A DNA stretch of 64,000 bases from Pseudofrankia sp. DC12 (GCF_000966285.1 NZ_KQ031391.1:6510430-6574429); one strand, 5' to 3'; counted from the stretch's first letter, positions 8,302 to 17,241 are shown. The notes: generated from the sequence alone by a model not told the origin. Translations and numbers: made by a program.

Positions 8302-9591
8302 GTGAACCAGGAGCGCGGCGAGGACTGGCAGCCCCAGCCGGACGCCACCGACGGCCCGCCGCCCGATGTGTCCTGGGGCTGGCGGCGCCCGGCTGACGAG
8401 TCGGGGAGCCCGGTCATCCCGCGCCGGTCGGCGCCGTCCCACCCGGAATCCGCACCATCGTCGGGCTCGGCTGGACCGGCCCCGGATGCGAGCCCGTACC
8501 GCCCGGGATACGCGGTACGACCGACCGCCGCCCGATCGTCCAGCGAGCCAGGCGGGCCGGTCCGGCCGACCCGGCCGTACGACGGCCACAAAGCGGGCGG
8601 GCCGGTCCGGCCGACCCGGCCGTACGACGGCCACAAGACGGGCGGGCCGGTCCGGCCGACCCGGCCGTACGACGGCGACGAGGCTGGTTTTCCGACCGCC
8701 GGGTACGGCGGCCACCTCGGCGCGGGATCAGGACCGGGCTACGGCGGGGAGCCGCCGCCCGGCGAGTACGGCGGGAGCTCCGCCCCGGAGCCGCCGCCGT
8801 GGCGCCGCCGGCCCTCGCGGCTGGTCACGATCCTCACGGCAGTCGCGGTGGTGCTGGTCCTGCTGTTCGTGGTGGTCGACCGCGTCGCGGTGACGGTGGC
8901 CGAGAGCGAGATGGCCAAGCAGCTGCGGACGGGCGTCACCCAGGGCCTGGCCTGCGGCTCGACGCCGCCGACGGTGCAGGACGTCAGCATCGGCGGCTTC
9001 CCGTTCCTCACCCAGATCCTCTTCGGGAAGTACAAGAGCATTGGCGTGACGGTCAAGGACCTCCCGACGCCCGGGCCGCGGATCGCGTCGGTCCAGGCGA
9101 CCCTGAAGGGCGTCCATGTACCGCTCCACCAGATCCTGACCAACAGTGTCGGCGACGTGCGGGTCGACAACATCCAGGCGACGATGCGGGTCCGCTACGA
9201 CGACCTGAACACGTACCTGGCCGGTCAGCCGGGCGAGGTCAAGGTCAACCCGCTGGACAACGGCCGGCGCGTCGAGATCACCGCCATCGCGGACCTGCCG
9301 CTGGTCGGAGCCCAGGAGGTCGGTGGCGTCACCACCTTCGAGGTCCGGAACAACCAGGTGACCCTGGTTCCCTCCGAGATCACGCTGCGGGGGGCGCTCA
9401 ACCTCGATATCCCACTGGGCGGCCTGGGGGAGCTGGTCCCGTCGATCCCGCTCCCCGTCGGCAACCTGCCGTTCCGCCTGACCGTCACCAGCGCGTCGAC
9501 CGACGCGACCGGGCTGTCCCTGTCCGCGACCGCCGCGACCGTCGTGCTGCCCAAGCAGGCCGCGCCGATCCAGTGCCCGCCCGCGGGATAG
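8302..9591 (+). CDS. LmeA/DUF2993-family lipid-binding membrane-anchored protein with N-terminal repeats
   Basis: A 429-aa protein in three parts. Residues 1-170 are a low-complexity cytoplasmic Pro/Gly/Arg-rich region with three tandem 15-residue repeats (GGPVRPTRPYDGHKA type, residues 84-128). Residues about 174-192 form one membrane helix. The rest is a DUF2993 domain with a QDVSIGGFPFLTQ segment, the family to which the mycobacterial phospholipid-binding LmeA belongs. The C-terminal domain should lie outside the membrane and handle envelope lipids. The GTG at 8302 has a GGGAGA ribosome site. The long disordered head is unusual for the family. Confidence 0.88.
   Translation: MNQERGEDWQPQPDATDGPPPDVSWGWRRPADESGSPVIPRRSAPSHPESAPSSGSAGPAPDASPYRPGYAVRPTAARSSSEPGGPVRPTRPYDGHKAGGPVRPTRPYDGHKTGGPVRPTRPYDGDEAGFPTAGYGGHLGAGSGPGYGGEPPPGEYGGSSAPEPPPWRRRPSRLVTILTAVAVVLVLLFVVVDRVAVTVAESEMAKQLRTGVTQGLACGSTPPTVQDVSIGGFPFLTQILFGKYKSIGVTVKDLPTPGPRIASVQATLKGVHVPLHQILTNSVGDVRVDNIQATMRVRYDDLNTYLAGQPGEVKVNPLDNGRRVEITAIADLPLVGAQEVGGVTTFEVRNNQVTLVPSEITLRGALNLDIPLGGLGELVPSIPLPVGNLPFRLTVTSASTDATGLSLSATAATVVLPKQAAPIQCPPAG
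8551..8685 (+). repeat. Three 45-bp in-frame tandem repeats
   Basis: Three near-identical 45-bp units encode GGPVRPTRPYDGHKA, the same with a final T, and the same ending DEA. They sit in the cytoplasmic head of the LmeA-like protein. Near identity at DNA level suggests recent expansion. Confidence 0.92.
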
Positions 9592-10279
9592 CCGCCGTCG
9601 GACCGCGTCGCCGGGCAGCGCCCTCTCCGCCCGGTCCCGGAGTCTCCATGATCGCCGCGTCAGCCCCGCGGTGGTCGTAGCCGGATCTGTTTCTGGCCAC
9701 GAGCCGTCGGCGCTCCGGCCGTTCGGCGGCGCGCCGGTCCCTCGGTGGCCCGGCGGATCGGCGCTGGATCTTGACCAGTGGCACTCGGGCATCGCGGCGG
9801 GGGCTCCCGCCAGCGCCACCGCGAAGCCCGACCAGGCCGCCGGGTCGTAGGCCATGAGCCGGTGCCGTATTGCCGCGCATGCCCGTCATCCTGGCATGTG
9901 GCCTGGTGGGCGCCCGATCGGACGCGAGCGAGACCGGCCTGAGAGCTGGGTCACATTGATGACCCCAGGTGCTCGGAACGCCCGCGACGTGCTCGCCGTG
10001 CGTCCTACGATTTGGCCTGGGAAAACAGGGGGTAATTTCGTCACGCCGCCGCCGGCGCCCGGCAGCGTCTTTACGCATCGCGCCGGCCGCGGTGATCCAG
10101 CTCATTTCCCGGAGATTCTCCTTCTCTTTTCCGCCGCGACCCGTGGCGGATGAATGAGCCGCCGCCCGGCGCCATTCGGGCTGCGGGACCTGCGACGCTG
10201 TGGAGCCGGCGTCGCCGACTCGCCTGTTTCCCGGACTTCCACCACGGCAACCGTCAGGTCACGTCCACCCGGAGACGAG
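9592..10279. other. Intergenic region before second PKS gene
   Basis: About 690 bp. No domain is recognisable in either strand. The stretch near 10010-10150 is relatively AT-rich and pyrimidine-rich and probably holds the promoter of the second PKS gene. A longer frame reading into the PKS from 10154 exists but adds Arg-rich sequence without similarity. Confidence 0.4.
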
Positions 10280-11512
10280 ATGCCCGCCGAAATGTTTCCC
10301 GCGCTGCTTGCGGTTAGCGCCGCCGCACCCGGTGCGCCTCTTGCCCAGACCGACATCTGGGACGAGTTCTACGCCCCGGTCTTCGCCGACGTCCCGCATG
10401 CGCGCCGGTTGTTCGTCGAGGCGAACACCGTCGGGCGCAGGCACCTGAACTGGGACCCGCGGACCGCGTTCCAGGACGGCTTCCCGCCGGTCGGCCCGCG
10501 GGTCGACGCCTGGGAACGGTGTGCCCTCGACCTGGGCCGGCGCACGCTGCCAGCGGTTCTCACCGGCCAGGACCGGTCGAGGGTCGGCACGTTCATCATG
10601 GTCAGCTCCACCGGGTATGCCTGCCCCGGCCCGGACTCCCAGCTCGTCGCCGAGCTCGGCCTTCGCCCGGATGTCCGGCGGGTGTTCGTCGGCCACATGG
10701 GCTGCTACGCGGCGCTGGTCGGCCTGCGGGCGGGCGCCGACGCGCTCGCGGCCCGGCCCGACGAGCTCGTGCTGCTGACCTGCGTCGAGGTCACGTCGGC
10801 GCACCTTCGCGGCGAGGCGACCCGCGAACAGGCCGTCGTGCACGGTCTGTTCGGCGACGCCTGCGCGAGCGTCCTGCTCGGCACCGTTCCGGGCGGCCCG
10901 AGCCTGCCAGCCGCTCCCGCCCTGGCGGGACCAGGCCCGGCCGGCACCAGGCTCACGAGCGACACCAGGCTCGCGGCCGATGCCGAGGCTGCTGCTGACA
11001 CCTGGCCAGCCGGTGACACCGGGATTGCCGGCGACGCCGCGCTCGCGGGCGACACCGCGGTGGCGGTCGGCGCCCAGGTGCTGGCGACCCGGACCGAGGT
11101 CACGCCCGGCACGTCCGAGCACATGTCGATCCGGATCCACGAGGACGGCTTCCGGCTTCGGCTCTCACCGGCCATCCCGTCGCTGCTGCGGGCCGGCACG
11201 CCCGGCTTCGTCGACCGCCTGCTCGCCGGGACCGGGGTGGGCGTCGAGGACGTCCGGCACTGGGTGCTGCATCCGGGCGGCCCGCGGATCATCGACGCGG
11301 TGGGTGACGCGTTCGGGCTCTCCGACGCGCAGCTGCGGCCGTCGCGGGAGACGCTGCGCGACTACGGCAACTGTTCGTCGGTCACGGTGCTGCTGGCGCT
11401 GCGCCGGCTGATGAGCGGCGCCGCCGGCGAGCGCCCAGCGCCGGGTGACCACGCGATTCTGCTGGCCTTCGGCCCGGGCCTGACGACAGAGGCCGCACTG
11501 GTCCGGTTCTGA
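10280..11512 (+). CDS. Type III polyketide synthase with low-complexity insertion
   Basis: A 410-aa type III PKS. The triad is complete: Cys142 (GHMGCYAA), His331 (VLHPGGPR) and Asn364 (GNCSS). It is a clear paralogue of the PKS at 1766-2863 but carries about 50 extra residues at roughly 205-262, an Ala/Gly/Asp/Thr-rich segment with repeated AGDT/SDTR-like units, inserted after the FGDACASVLL strand. The N-terminus is also short, lacking the usual ITGIGTAFP strand. ATG 10280 is chosen because GGAG stands five bases upstream. No tailoring genes adjoin it; a MarR gene follows. The insert lies on the surface side of the fold, so activity may be retained. Confidence 0.88.
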   Translation: MPAEMFPALLAVSAAAPGAPLAQTDIWDEFYAPVFADVPHARRLFVEANTVGRRHLNWDPRTAFQDGFPPVGPRVDAWERCALDLGRRTLPAVLTGQDRSRVGTFIMVSSTGYACPGPDSQLVAELGLRPDVRRVFVGHMGCYAALVGLRAGADALAARPDELVLLTCVEVTSAHLRGEATREQAVVHGLFGDACASVLLGTVPGGPSLPAAPALAGPGPAGTRLTSDTRLAADAEAAADTWPAGDTGIAGDAALAGDTAVAVGAQVLATRTEVTPGTSEHMSIRIHEDGFRLRLSPAIPSLLRAGTPGFVDRLLAGTGVGVEDVRHWVLHPGGPRIIDAVGDAFGLSDAQLRPSRETLRDYGNCSSVTVLLALRRLMSGAAGERPAPGDHAILLAFGPGLTTEAALVRF

Positions 11513-11575
11513 GCTCCGGCCGCCACGGCGGGGCGCACTCGCCTGGCGGCGGTCGTCGTGGTGATACCGCGACCG

Positions 11576-11909
11576 TCAACATCTGCCGGTCGCCTTGATC
11601 GCCGCTCTCGCCCTTTGGTGAATCTTGCTGGTCAAATTGCCCGCGGTGACGGTTGGCCGGGCCGGGCCGGGCCGGGCTGGCGATCGGGAGGCCTCGACCA
11701 GGCGCCCGATCGCCGCGATGGCGGCGGATCCGGCGAGCAACGTCGCGGTCACGACCCAGGACGCGTTGCCGGCGCTGGTGTGCAGCAGCCGCGGCAGCTC
11801 ACCGATGAGCGGCACGACCAGGGTCTGCATCAGGGTGGCCACGATGCTGCCCGCGGCCAGCACGGCCACGACCAGCCCCGGGCGAGCGGTCGGTGCGGAG
11901 CTGCTCACG
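11576..11909 (-). pseudogene. MFS (DHA2/EmrB-type) transporter, N-terminal fragment only
   Basis: The minus-strand frame encodes the first two membrane segments of a 14-TM drug transporter: LVVAVLAAGSIVATLMQTLVVPLI and then SWVVTATLLAGS...IGRLVEA. An intact family member would continue with a GRLGD motif and twelve more helices. Here the frame leaves the family after IGRLVEA and ends within about 40 residues. The start codon is a GTG near 11909 (VSSSAPTARPG) or further upstream. It is divergent from the MarR gene with the operator between, the usual layout of a MarR-controlled efflux pump, so the pump appears to have been lost by deletion. Confidence 0.72.
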
Positions 11910-11948
11910 GGTACCTCGTTCCTCCCACGGCGGGCCGCCGTCGACGAG

Positions 11949-11981
11949 TTTGCACAATACAAGATATTTGTATGATGCAAA
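11949..11981. promoter_or_regulatory. 33-bp palindromic MarR-type operator
   Basis: A perfect interrupted dyad: TTTGCA-N2-ATACAA, five spacer bases (GATAT), then the mirror arm TTGTAT-N2-TGCAAA. It lies between the broken MFS gene and the MarR gene, and its AT-rich centre likely overlaps the promoters. Size and symmetry fit a MarR dimer or pair of dimers. Confidence 0.8.
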
Positions 11982-12054
11982 GTCGGCCGGGCGCCCGCGG
12001 TGCCGTAGAAACGGGTTCCTGGCGGCGCGGCGAGGCGGCGCGGGGAGGAACGAG

Positions 12055-12531
12055 ATGGGCAAGCCCACGCACCTGATCGAATACGAGGGCATGCTGCTCG
12101 GCCGGTACGCGCATCTGTCCGCGCGCGGCGAGCAGCGAGCCGGCGGGCTGGAGCGCAGCGCCTACATCCTGCTCAGCCGGATCCGGATGCAGGGCCCGAT
12201 GTCGCTCGGGCAGCTCAGCGAGGCCTTCGGCCTCGACGTCTCGACCCTGCATCGCCAGACCGCGGCGATGCGCCGCGAGGGCCTGGCCGAGCGGATCGCG
12301 GACCCGGACGGCGGGATGGCGCGCAAGTTCCGGATCACGGCCGAGGGAGCCCGCCGGCTGGACCGGCAGCGAGCCGAGATCGTTGCCGGCATCGATCAGG
12401 TGGTCGAGGACTGGACCGCCGAGGAGGTGGCCGCCTTCGCGGCGTTCCTCAAGCGGTTCAACGCCGGGATCGAGCGGCGCGGCGGACGGCCCTGGCCGCG
12501 CCCGTCGGACGGGCCGTCAGAGGGCGGGTGA
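12055..12531 (+). CDS. MarR-family transcriptional regulator
   Basis: A 158-aa winged-helix protein. The recognition region is MSLGQLSEAFGLDVSTLHRQTAAMRREGLAER followed by a wing with DPDGGMARKFRIT. The usual C-terminal dimerisation helices are present. It has no cysteine, so it is not a one-Cys OhrR-type redox sensor; a ligand-binding repressor is more likely. ATG 12055 has a GGGGAGGA site. It is divergent from the MFS fragment and faces the palindrome at 11949-11981, consistent with autoregulation. Confidence 0.92.
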   Translation: MGKPTHLIEYEGMLLGRYAHLSARGEQRAGGLERSAYILLSRIRMQGPMSLGQLSEAFGLDVSTLHRQTAAMRREGLAERIADPDGGMARKFRITAEGARRLDRQRAEIVAGIDQVVEDWTAEEVAAFAAFLKRFNAGIERRGGRPWPRPSDGPSEGG

Positions 12532-12533
12532 CG

Positions 12534-12572
12534 GGCCCGTCCCGCCGGCCAGGCTGGCTGGCGGGACGGGCC
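12534..12572. terminator. Strong hairpin between convergent genes
   Basis: A perfect 13-bp stem (GGCCCGTCCCGCC with its complement) whose loop can extend the pairing. It lies between the stop of the MarR gene and the stop of the convergent binding-protein gene, so it probably ends both transcripts. No T-run is present, as is common in high-GC actinobacteria. Confidence 0.75.
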
Positions 12573-12579
12573 TACAGGG

Positions 12580-13830
12580 TCAGGAGGCCGCAGCGACCGT
12601 CTTGCCGGGGACGAGAGCACCGCAGATGGGGGTCGCGCCCTTGACGAGGGTGAACTCGTTGCCCTCGAGCTTGGTCACCCAGATGCAGTTGTCCGCACCG
12701 CCGACGATGTTCACGCGGTCGTTGATGTCGGCCTTGTGGCTACCGAACAGACCCATCGCGTCCCAGTCGTGGATGTTCGACAGGGAACCGATGATCGAGG
12801 CCGCGGCCGTGTTGCCGCCGTTGGCCTTGAGCGCGCGGACCAGCAGGCCGGTGGAGACATAGCCGTTGTAGGCGGCGTACGTCGGCGCCTCGGTGATGCC
12901 GGCGCTCTTGAAGTCGGCCTGCAGCTGCTTGGTCGCGGCGGTCTGCATCTCGATCGGCTCGTAACCGAGCGTGAAGTACACACCCTGGGCCTGGTTCAGC
13001 GCGCCCTGGCCGGCCTGGAGCAGGTCGCCGCCATACCCGGTGGGCAGCAGCGCCGCCTTGAGGTCGACCCCCTGGTTGCGCAGGCCAGTGACCAGCGCGA
13101 ACGCGGTGTTCGGGTCGACCGTCGGGTACAGGCCGTCGATCCCGGCCGCCTTCATGGCCAGGACCTCAGGCCCGACGTCGGTGCTGCCGAAGGGGAACTT
13201 GGCGTTCAGGTAGCTGACCTTGAGACCCGCCACCTCCGCCGACGCCGCGCCGGAGGCGGCGCTCTCGGCCGATACCGGCGAGATCCCGTACCCGAGCGCG
13301 GCGACGTTGGTGACACCGAGCAGCTTGAACAGCTTCCCGGTGGTCTCCGCGACCTTGGTCTGCTGCAGCGGTCCGGCGACCGAGAACATGTTCTTCGCGG
13401 TGATCCACTCCGGGCCGTCCTCGCTCATGCCGATCACGGGGACGTTGTGCGCCGTCAGGTAGTTCGACGCGGTGAAGAAGATGGCGGACTGGCCGAACAC
13501 GACCGAGACGTGGTCCTGGGTGACGAGTTTCTGGGCCGCGGTCAGGGCGGTCGTCGGGTTGGTCGCCGTGTCGGCGACCACGGTCTTGATGGTGTAGCCG
13601 TTGCGGGCCGCGTAGACGACGCCCGCCTCCACCCCGTCGACGAATGTCTTGTTGCCGGAGGACGCCGGTCCGGTGACGTCGGTGAGCACACCGACCGTGA
13701 TGGTCTTGTTCGCCTTGCCGGAGGCGGTGGCGCTGCCGCCGTCGGACTTCGACGAGCCGCAGCCGGCGGCTAAGAGCATCGCCGACGCGGTCGCGAAGAC
13801 GCCTAACATGGTCCGTCGTTTGCGGATCAT
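12580..13830 (-). CDS. ABC transporter substrate-binding lipoprotein, branched-chain amino acid type
   Basis: A 416-aa type I periplasmic-binding-fold protein (Peripla_BP_6/LivJ-like). The signal peptide ends in a lipobox (LLAAGCGSS), so it is anchored outside the membrane. TITVGVLTDVTGPASSGN is the usual first strand of this family. ATG 13830 is preceded by AAGGGGAA and places the start directly before the signal peptide. No permease or ATPase genes adjoin it, so it is an orphan binding protein. In actinobacteria such proteins often bind aromatic or fatty substrates rather than amino acids; the ligand here cannot be told. Confidence 0.92.
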   Translation of the reverse strand: MIRKRRTMLGVFATASAMLLAAGCGSSKSDGGSATASGKANKTITVGVLTDVTGPASSGNKTFVDGVEAGVVYAARNGYTIKTVVADTATNPTTALTAAQKLVTQDHVSVVFGQSAIFFTASNYLTAHNVPVIGMSEDGPEWITAKNMFSVAGPLQQTKVAETTGKLFKLLGVTNVAALGYGISPVSAESAASGAASAEVAGLKVSYLNAKFPFGSTDVGPEVLAMKAAGIDGLYPTVDPNTAFALVTGLRNQGVDLKAALLPTGYGGDLLQAGQGALNQAQGVYFTLGYEPIEMQTAATKQLQADFKSAGITEAPTYAAYNGYVSTGLLVRALKANGGNTAAASIIGSLSNIHDWDAMGLFGSHKADINDRVNIVGGADNCIWVTKLEGNEFTLVKGATPICGALVPGKTVAAAS

Positions 13831-14337
13831 CGGTTTCCCCTTCTTCGTGGTGGTCGGCATGACGACAAGGAATCTGCGCGTGTGTCGGGCGAAGAAGGGG
13901 TTGGGATCCGAAATGAAGTAACTTGTGCATCGTGAGCCTTCTGCGGGCCTACGACCTGCGAAGATAGCCCCGCGCATGCATTTGTTGTTCCAGTACGGCT
14001 CCTTAGCTTCCGCCCGTCCAAGGCGGGTTTTGAGTATTCCGGGGCCTGGCCGTCGAGGAGACGGCCGTGCCCGTCCGGGGGGAGCGCCACCATCGTTGTG
14101 ACGCTCGGTATCGGGATCTCGTCAGTCAGGTCGAGCCCGGCCTGCCCCCCGGGCCGTGAGCAGCGGACCCGGGAACAGCCCCGGCGCTGCGGTTCTGGTG
14201 GCGGCCTTCGACGGTGTGGCCCAGCGATCCGGATGGCCCCCCGCCACGAGACCGACATCACATTCAGTGACGTTCGACACTTAACCACGAGGCCGCTCGC
14301 TGTGTCCACCGAGTACGTGGCGGACGCCGCGGGCGCG
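13831..14337. other. Intergenic region
   Basis: About 500 bp carrying the promoter of the binding-protein gene. A small hairpin, CCGCC with GGCGG at 14010-14026 followed by GTTTT, could end a plus-strand transcript, but no plus-strand gene precedes it. No gene is recognised. Confidence 0.35.
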
Positions 14338-15540
14338 TCAGCTGGGCAGACCGATGAGCTCGGCGCAGTTCGCGCGCATGATCCGGTGCACCTCGTCCGG
14401 GCTGAAGGCGCCCAGCTCGTCGACGAACGCCGCCGGCTCGGCGAGGCCCTCGCCGTGCGGCCAGTCGGAGCCGAACAGGACCCGCTCCACCCCGATCGTG
14501 TCGGCCAGCTTGCGCAGGTCCTCCTCGTAGTAAGGCGTCACCCAGACGTGCTGGCGCAGCGTGTCCAGCGGGTCCTCGGGCACCAGGCGCGGCGCCCGGT
14601 TCGCCAGCTTCCGCACGCTCTTGACCAGGGGGTAGACCCAGTCGGAGCCGTTCTCGACGCTCGCCACCCGCAGCGCCGGGTGGCGGGTGAACACGCCGCC
14701 GACGATGAGGCTCGCCATGGTGTCGTGGATCGCCCGGTCGGCGATGAGGACGCTGCCGAGCGGGTCCGGCGCCCGGAACGGCGCGAAGTCCTCAGGCCCG
14801 CCCCAGGCGGCGCCGACCGTGCCGTTGTAGCCGCTGTCACCCAGGTGGAACGCCACCGGGATGTCCGCCTCGGCGAGCCGGGCCCAGACCGGGTCGTGGG
14901 CCCGGTCGCCCAGGGAGCGGCCGTGGTCGCCTCCGGTCGGCACCGGCGCCGGCCGGACGTGCACGATCCGGGCTCCGAGCGCGAGCACCCGGTCGACCTC
15001 CTCGACGGCGCCGGCCGGGTCGGCCAGCGAGATCATCGGCGCGGCGAAGATCCGCCCCTGGTAGGCGTAGCCCCAGTCGTCCTCCAGCCAGCGGTTGAAC
15101 GCGGTGAGGCTCGCCATCGTCGCCGGCACGTCGCGCACCAGCGCCTGCTCGACGCCGCAGCCCAGCGTCGGGAACAGCAGCACCGCGTCGAGGCCCTGCG
15201 CGTCCATCGTCATGATCCGGACGTCGCGGTCCCGGTAGGCGGGCGAGATGGGCTCGACCTTCGTCAGGCTGCGCGGGTCGACGCCGGGCGGGATCTGGCC
15301 GCGGAACTGCAGGTCGAGGCAGCCCGGGACGATGACCGGGTCGAACGTCGGGTTCGGGATGAAGTTGTTGACCTTGCCCGCGATGACCATCTCGGCATGC
15401 GACCCGTCCTGGACGACCCGAACCGCGCGGTGGCGCAGCTTCCGGTCGAGATGGCGGGTGAAGGCGTCGAGCGGCTCGTAGTAGTGGTTGTCGGCGTCGA
15501 CCGGTCGCGACGCCGCGCTCGTACCCTCGTCGTGGACCAT
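14338..15540 (-). CDS. Amidohydrolase family 2 (PF04909-like) protein
   Basis: A 400-aa TIM-barrel amidohydrolase. It starts with VDADNHYYEP in the place of the usual first metal motif, has a central His in IPVAFHLGDS and ends with the conserved VLFGSDWPHGEG. Relatives are metal-dependent hydrolases or decarboxylases acting on aromatic and lactone-type carboxylates. ATG 15540 follows a GGAGG site. It is monocistronic here. The upstream region carries a 26-bp near-perfect palindrome at 15612-15637 that could be its operator. Confidence 0.87.
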   Translation of the reverse strand: MVHDEGTSAASRPVDADNHYYEPLDAFTRHLDRKLRHRAVRVVQDGSHAEMVIAGKVNNFIPNPTFDPVIVPGCLDLQFRGQIPPGVDPRSLTKVEPISPAYRDRDVRIMTMDAQGLDAVLLFPTLGCGVEQALVRDVPATMASLTAFNRWLEDDWGYAYQGRIFAAPMISLADPAGAVEEVDRVLALGARIVHVRPAPVPTGGDHGRSLGDRAHDPVWARLAEADIPVAFHLGDSGYNGTVGAAWGGPEDFAPFRAPDPLGSVLIADRAIHDTMASLIVGGVFTRHPALRVASVENGSDWVYPLVKSVRKLANRAPRLVPEDPLDTLRQHVWVTPYYEEDLRKLADTIGVERVLFGSDWPHGEGLAEPAAFVDELGAFSPDEVHRIMRANCAELIGLPS

Positions 15541-15863
15541 CGGGGGCCTCCATACCGGACGGCTGGCCCGAGCGGCGCAGCGGTCCCCTGGGACACGTTT
15601 TACTGCAACGGCGCCAAGACATCTAGATGTATTGGCGAGGTCGCCGGGTCGAGGACCGCCGCGCCGGACCTCCCGTCGAGGCCGGGGCGGCTCACCGCGC
15701 CGCCCGCGAACGGTCGCCGCCGTCACGGTCCCGACGTGCCGAGCAAGATCGGCCAGGTGGCGGGACAGCCCCGCCGGACAGACTGGCGCAAGGCGAGCCG
15801 GCCGCGAGCCGCCGCGGGGACCGGGCCGGGCAAGCCCGGCGAGACGACAGGAGCAGCCAACCG
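15541..15863. other. Divergent promoter region
   Basis: A 323-bp gap between the amidohydrolase and the RibD-type reductase, transcribed away from each other. Apart from the palindrome at 15612-15637 nothing is recognisable. Confidence 0.4.
15612..15637. promoter_or_regulatory. 26-bp near-perfect palindrome (ACATCTAGATGT core)
   Basis: CGCCAA, one mismatched position, the 12-bp core ACATCTAGATGT, one mismatched position, TTGGCG. This is the size and symmetry of a TetR-type operator. It lies about 70 bp upstream of the amidohydrolase start. The half ACATCTA recurs at 19980-20000. Confidence 0.65.
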
Positions 15864-16409
15864 ATGAGCCGCACGACCTACTACACGGCGACGACCCTGG
15901 ACGGCTTCATCGCCGACGAGCATCACTCGCTCGACTGGCTGCTCACCCAGGACGTCGACCCCGCCGGCCCGATGAACCACGACGAGTTCGTCGGCGAGGT
16001 CGGCGCCCTGGTCATGGGCTCGTCGACCTACCAGTGGCTGCTCGACAACCACATCTCCACCGGCGGGACCTGGGACTACCGGCAGCCGACCTGGGTGATG
16101 ACCAGCCGCGACCTCAAGGCGGTCGACGGCGCCGACATCCGCTTCGCCCGCGGCGGCGCCCGGCCGGTCCACGCCGAGGCGACGGCGGCGGCCGGGGGCA
16201 AGGACGTCTGGGTCGTCGGTGGCGGCGACCTCGCCGGCCAGTTCGCCGACGCGGGCCTCCTGGACGCCGTCGTCGTGTCGATCGCCCCGGTCACACTCGG
16301 CGCCGGTCGCCCGCTGCTGCCGCGCCGGCTCGACCTTCGCCTCGTCGAGGTCGCGCGCAACCGGGCCTTCGCCTGCGCCCGCTACGACGTCGTCGGCCCA
16401 CGGCCCTGA
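15864..16409 (+). CDS. Dihydrofolate reductase-like (RibD C-terminal) family protein
   Basis: A 181-aa protein of the RibD C-terminal/DHFR-like fold: YTATTLDGFIADEHHSLDWL at the N-terminus, ALVMGSSTYQWL, and the nucleotide-binding VWVVGGGDLAGQF. This family uses NADPH to reduce pterin-, pyrimidine- or flavin-like substrates; the substrate of the actinobacterial stand-alone members is mostly unknown. ATG 15864 follows ACAGGAG. The stop codon is inside the stem of a terminator hairpin. Confidence 0.9.
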   Translation: MSRTTYYTATTLDGFIADEHHSLDWLLTQDVDPAGPMNHDEFVGEVGALVMGSSTYQWLLDNHISTGGTWDYRQPTWVMTSRDLKAVDGADIRFARGGARPVHAEATAAAGGKDVWVVGGGDLAGQFADAGLLDAVVVSIAPVTLGAGRPLLPRRLDLRLVEVARNRAFACARYDVVGPRP

Positions 16410-16430
16410 ACGGGCCAGGGCCGTGGGCCG
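16394..16430 (+). terminator. Terminator hairpin overlapping stop codon
   Basis: A perfect 15-bp stem (left arm 16394-16408, right arm 16416-16430) with a 7-nt loop. The left arm includes the end of the reductase gene, whose TGA is at 16407-16409. No T-run. It separates this gene from the convergent HAD gene. Confidence 0.8.
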
Positions 16431-16464
16431 GCGTTCTGACGGATCGCCGGAAGGCACGGTCGGC

Positions 16465-17187
16465 TCAGCGCCGCGGCGGCCCGGCCCGTCGCCGCCCGCC
16501 CGCGCCCGCCGGGGCCTCGGGCCGACCGGCGAGCGAGAGCTCGTGCAGGCCGTGGATGCGGGGGACCTCGACGTCCGGATGGGCGTCGTAACGGTCGAGC
16601 AGGACCGCGCTGATGCCCACGTCGAGGGCGCCCCGGACGTCCTTGGGCAGCGAGTCGCCAACCATGAGGACCTCCCCGGCCGCGAGGCCGACGATCGCGA
16701 GGGCGCCGGCGAAGGCGCGTGGGTCCGGCTTCCCGGCCGGGAGCATCGACGAGGCGACCAGGAGGTCGATCTCCTCGGCCAGGCCGACCTGGTGCAGCTT
16801 GAGCCGCTGGTGCTCCTCGTCCCCGTTGGTGAACACCGCGACCCTCAGGCCCGCCGCGCGGGCCCGGCGCAGGGCCGGGACGGCGTCGTCGAACGTCGCC
16901 CAGCCGGCCCGGTAGCGGGACAGGTAGCCGGCGAAGAGGGCGTCCGCCTCGTCGTCGGTCACGGTGAGCGCGAGGAACTCGCGTACCTGGGCGCGGCGCT
17001 GCTCGGTGAAGGTGATCTCCCGCTGCTGGTAGCGCGCGAAGTGCGTCTCGGAGACGCTCGCCCATCGCTCGCTGACCTGCGGGTCGGTGACGCCGTGCCC
17101 GGCGGCCCACCCGAGGACGGCGGCGTCGGCCGCCGTTCGCTGATCCACCAGCGCGTCGTCAAGATCGAAGAGCACCCCGCGCAGCAC
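16465..17187 (-). CDS. HAD-superfamily hydrolase
   Basis: A 240-aa phosphatase of the haloacid dehalogenase fold. Motif I is FDLDDALVD (nucleophile Asp8, acid/base Asp10), motif II VFTNGDE, motif III Lys in AGKPDP and motif IV MVGDSLPKDVRGA. A helical cap lies between motifs I and II. It resembles the YjjG/pyrimidine-nucleotidase-like subgroup, but the substrate is not certain. The GTG start at 17187 has only a weak ribosome site. The C-terminal tail is Gly/Arg/Pro-rich and not part of the fold. Confidence 0.9.
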   Translation of the reverse strand: MLRGVLFDLDDALVDQRTAADAAVLGWAAGHGVTDPQVSERWASVSETHFARYQQREITFTEQRRAQVREFLALTVTDDEADALFAGYLSRYRAGWATFDDAVPALRRARAAGLRVAVFTNGDEEHQRLKLHQVGLAEEIDLLVASSMLPAGKPDPRAFAGALAIVGLAAGEVLMVGDSLPKDVRGALDVGISAVLLDRYDAHPDVEVPRIHGLHELSLAGRPEAPAGAGGRRRAGPPRR

Positions 17188-17241
17188 CAGGTGATTCTGA
17201 CAGCCGGTGCGCGGCAGATCAGCTCAGCGGCGAAGGCCGGT

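Noticed and set aside
8551-8685. Possible CRISPR array
   Set aside because: The units are contiguous, in frame and coding, with no variable spacers.
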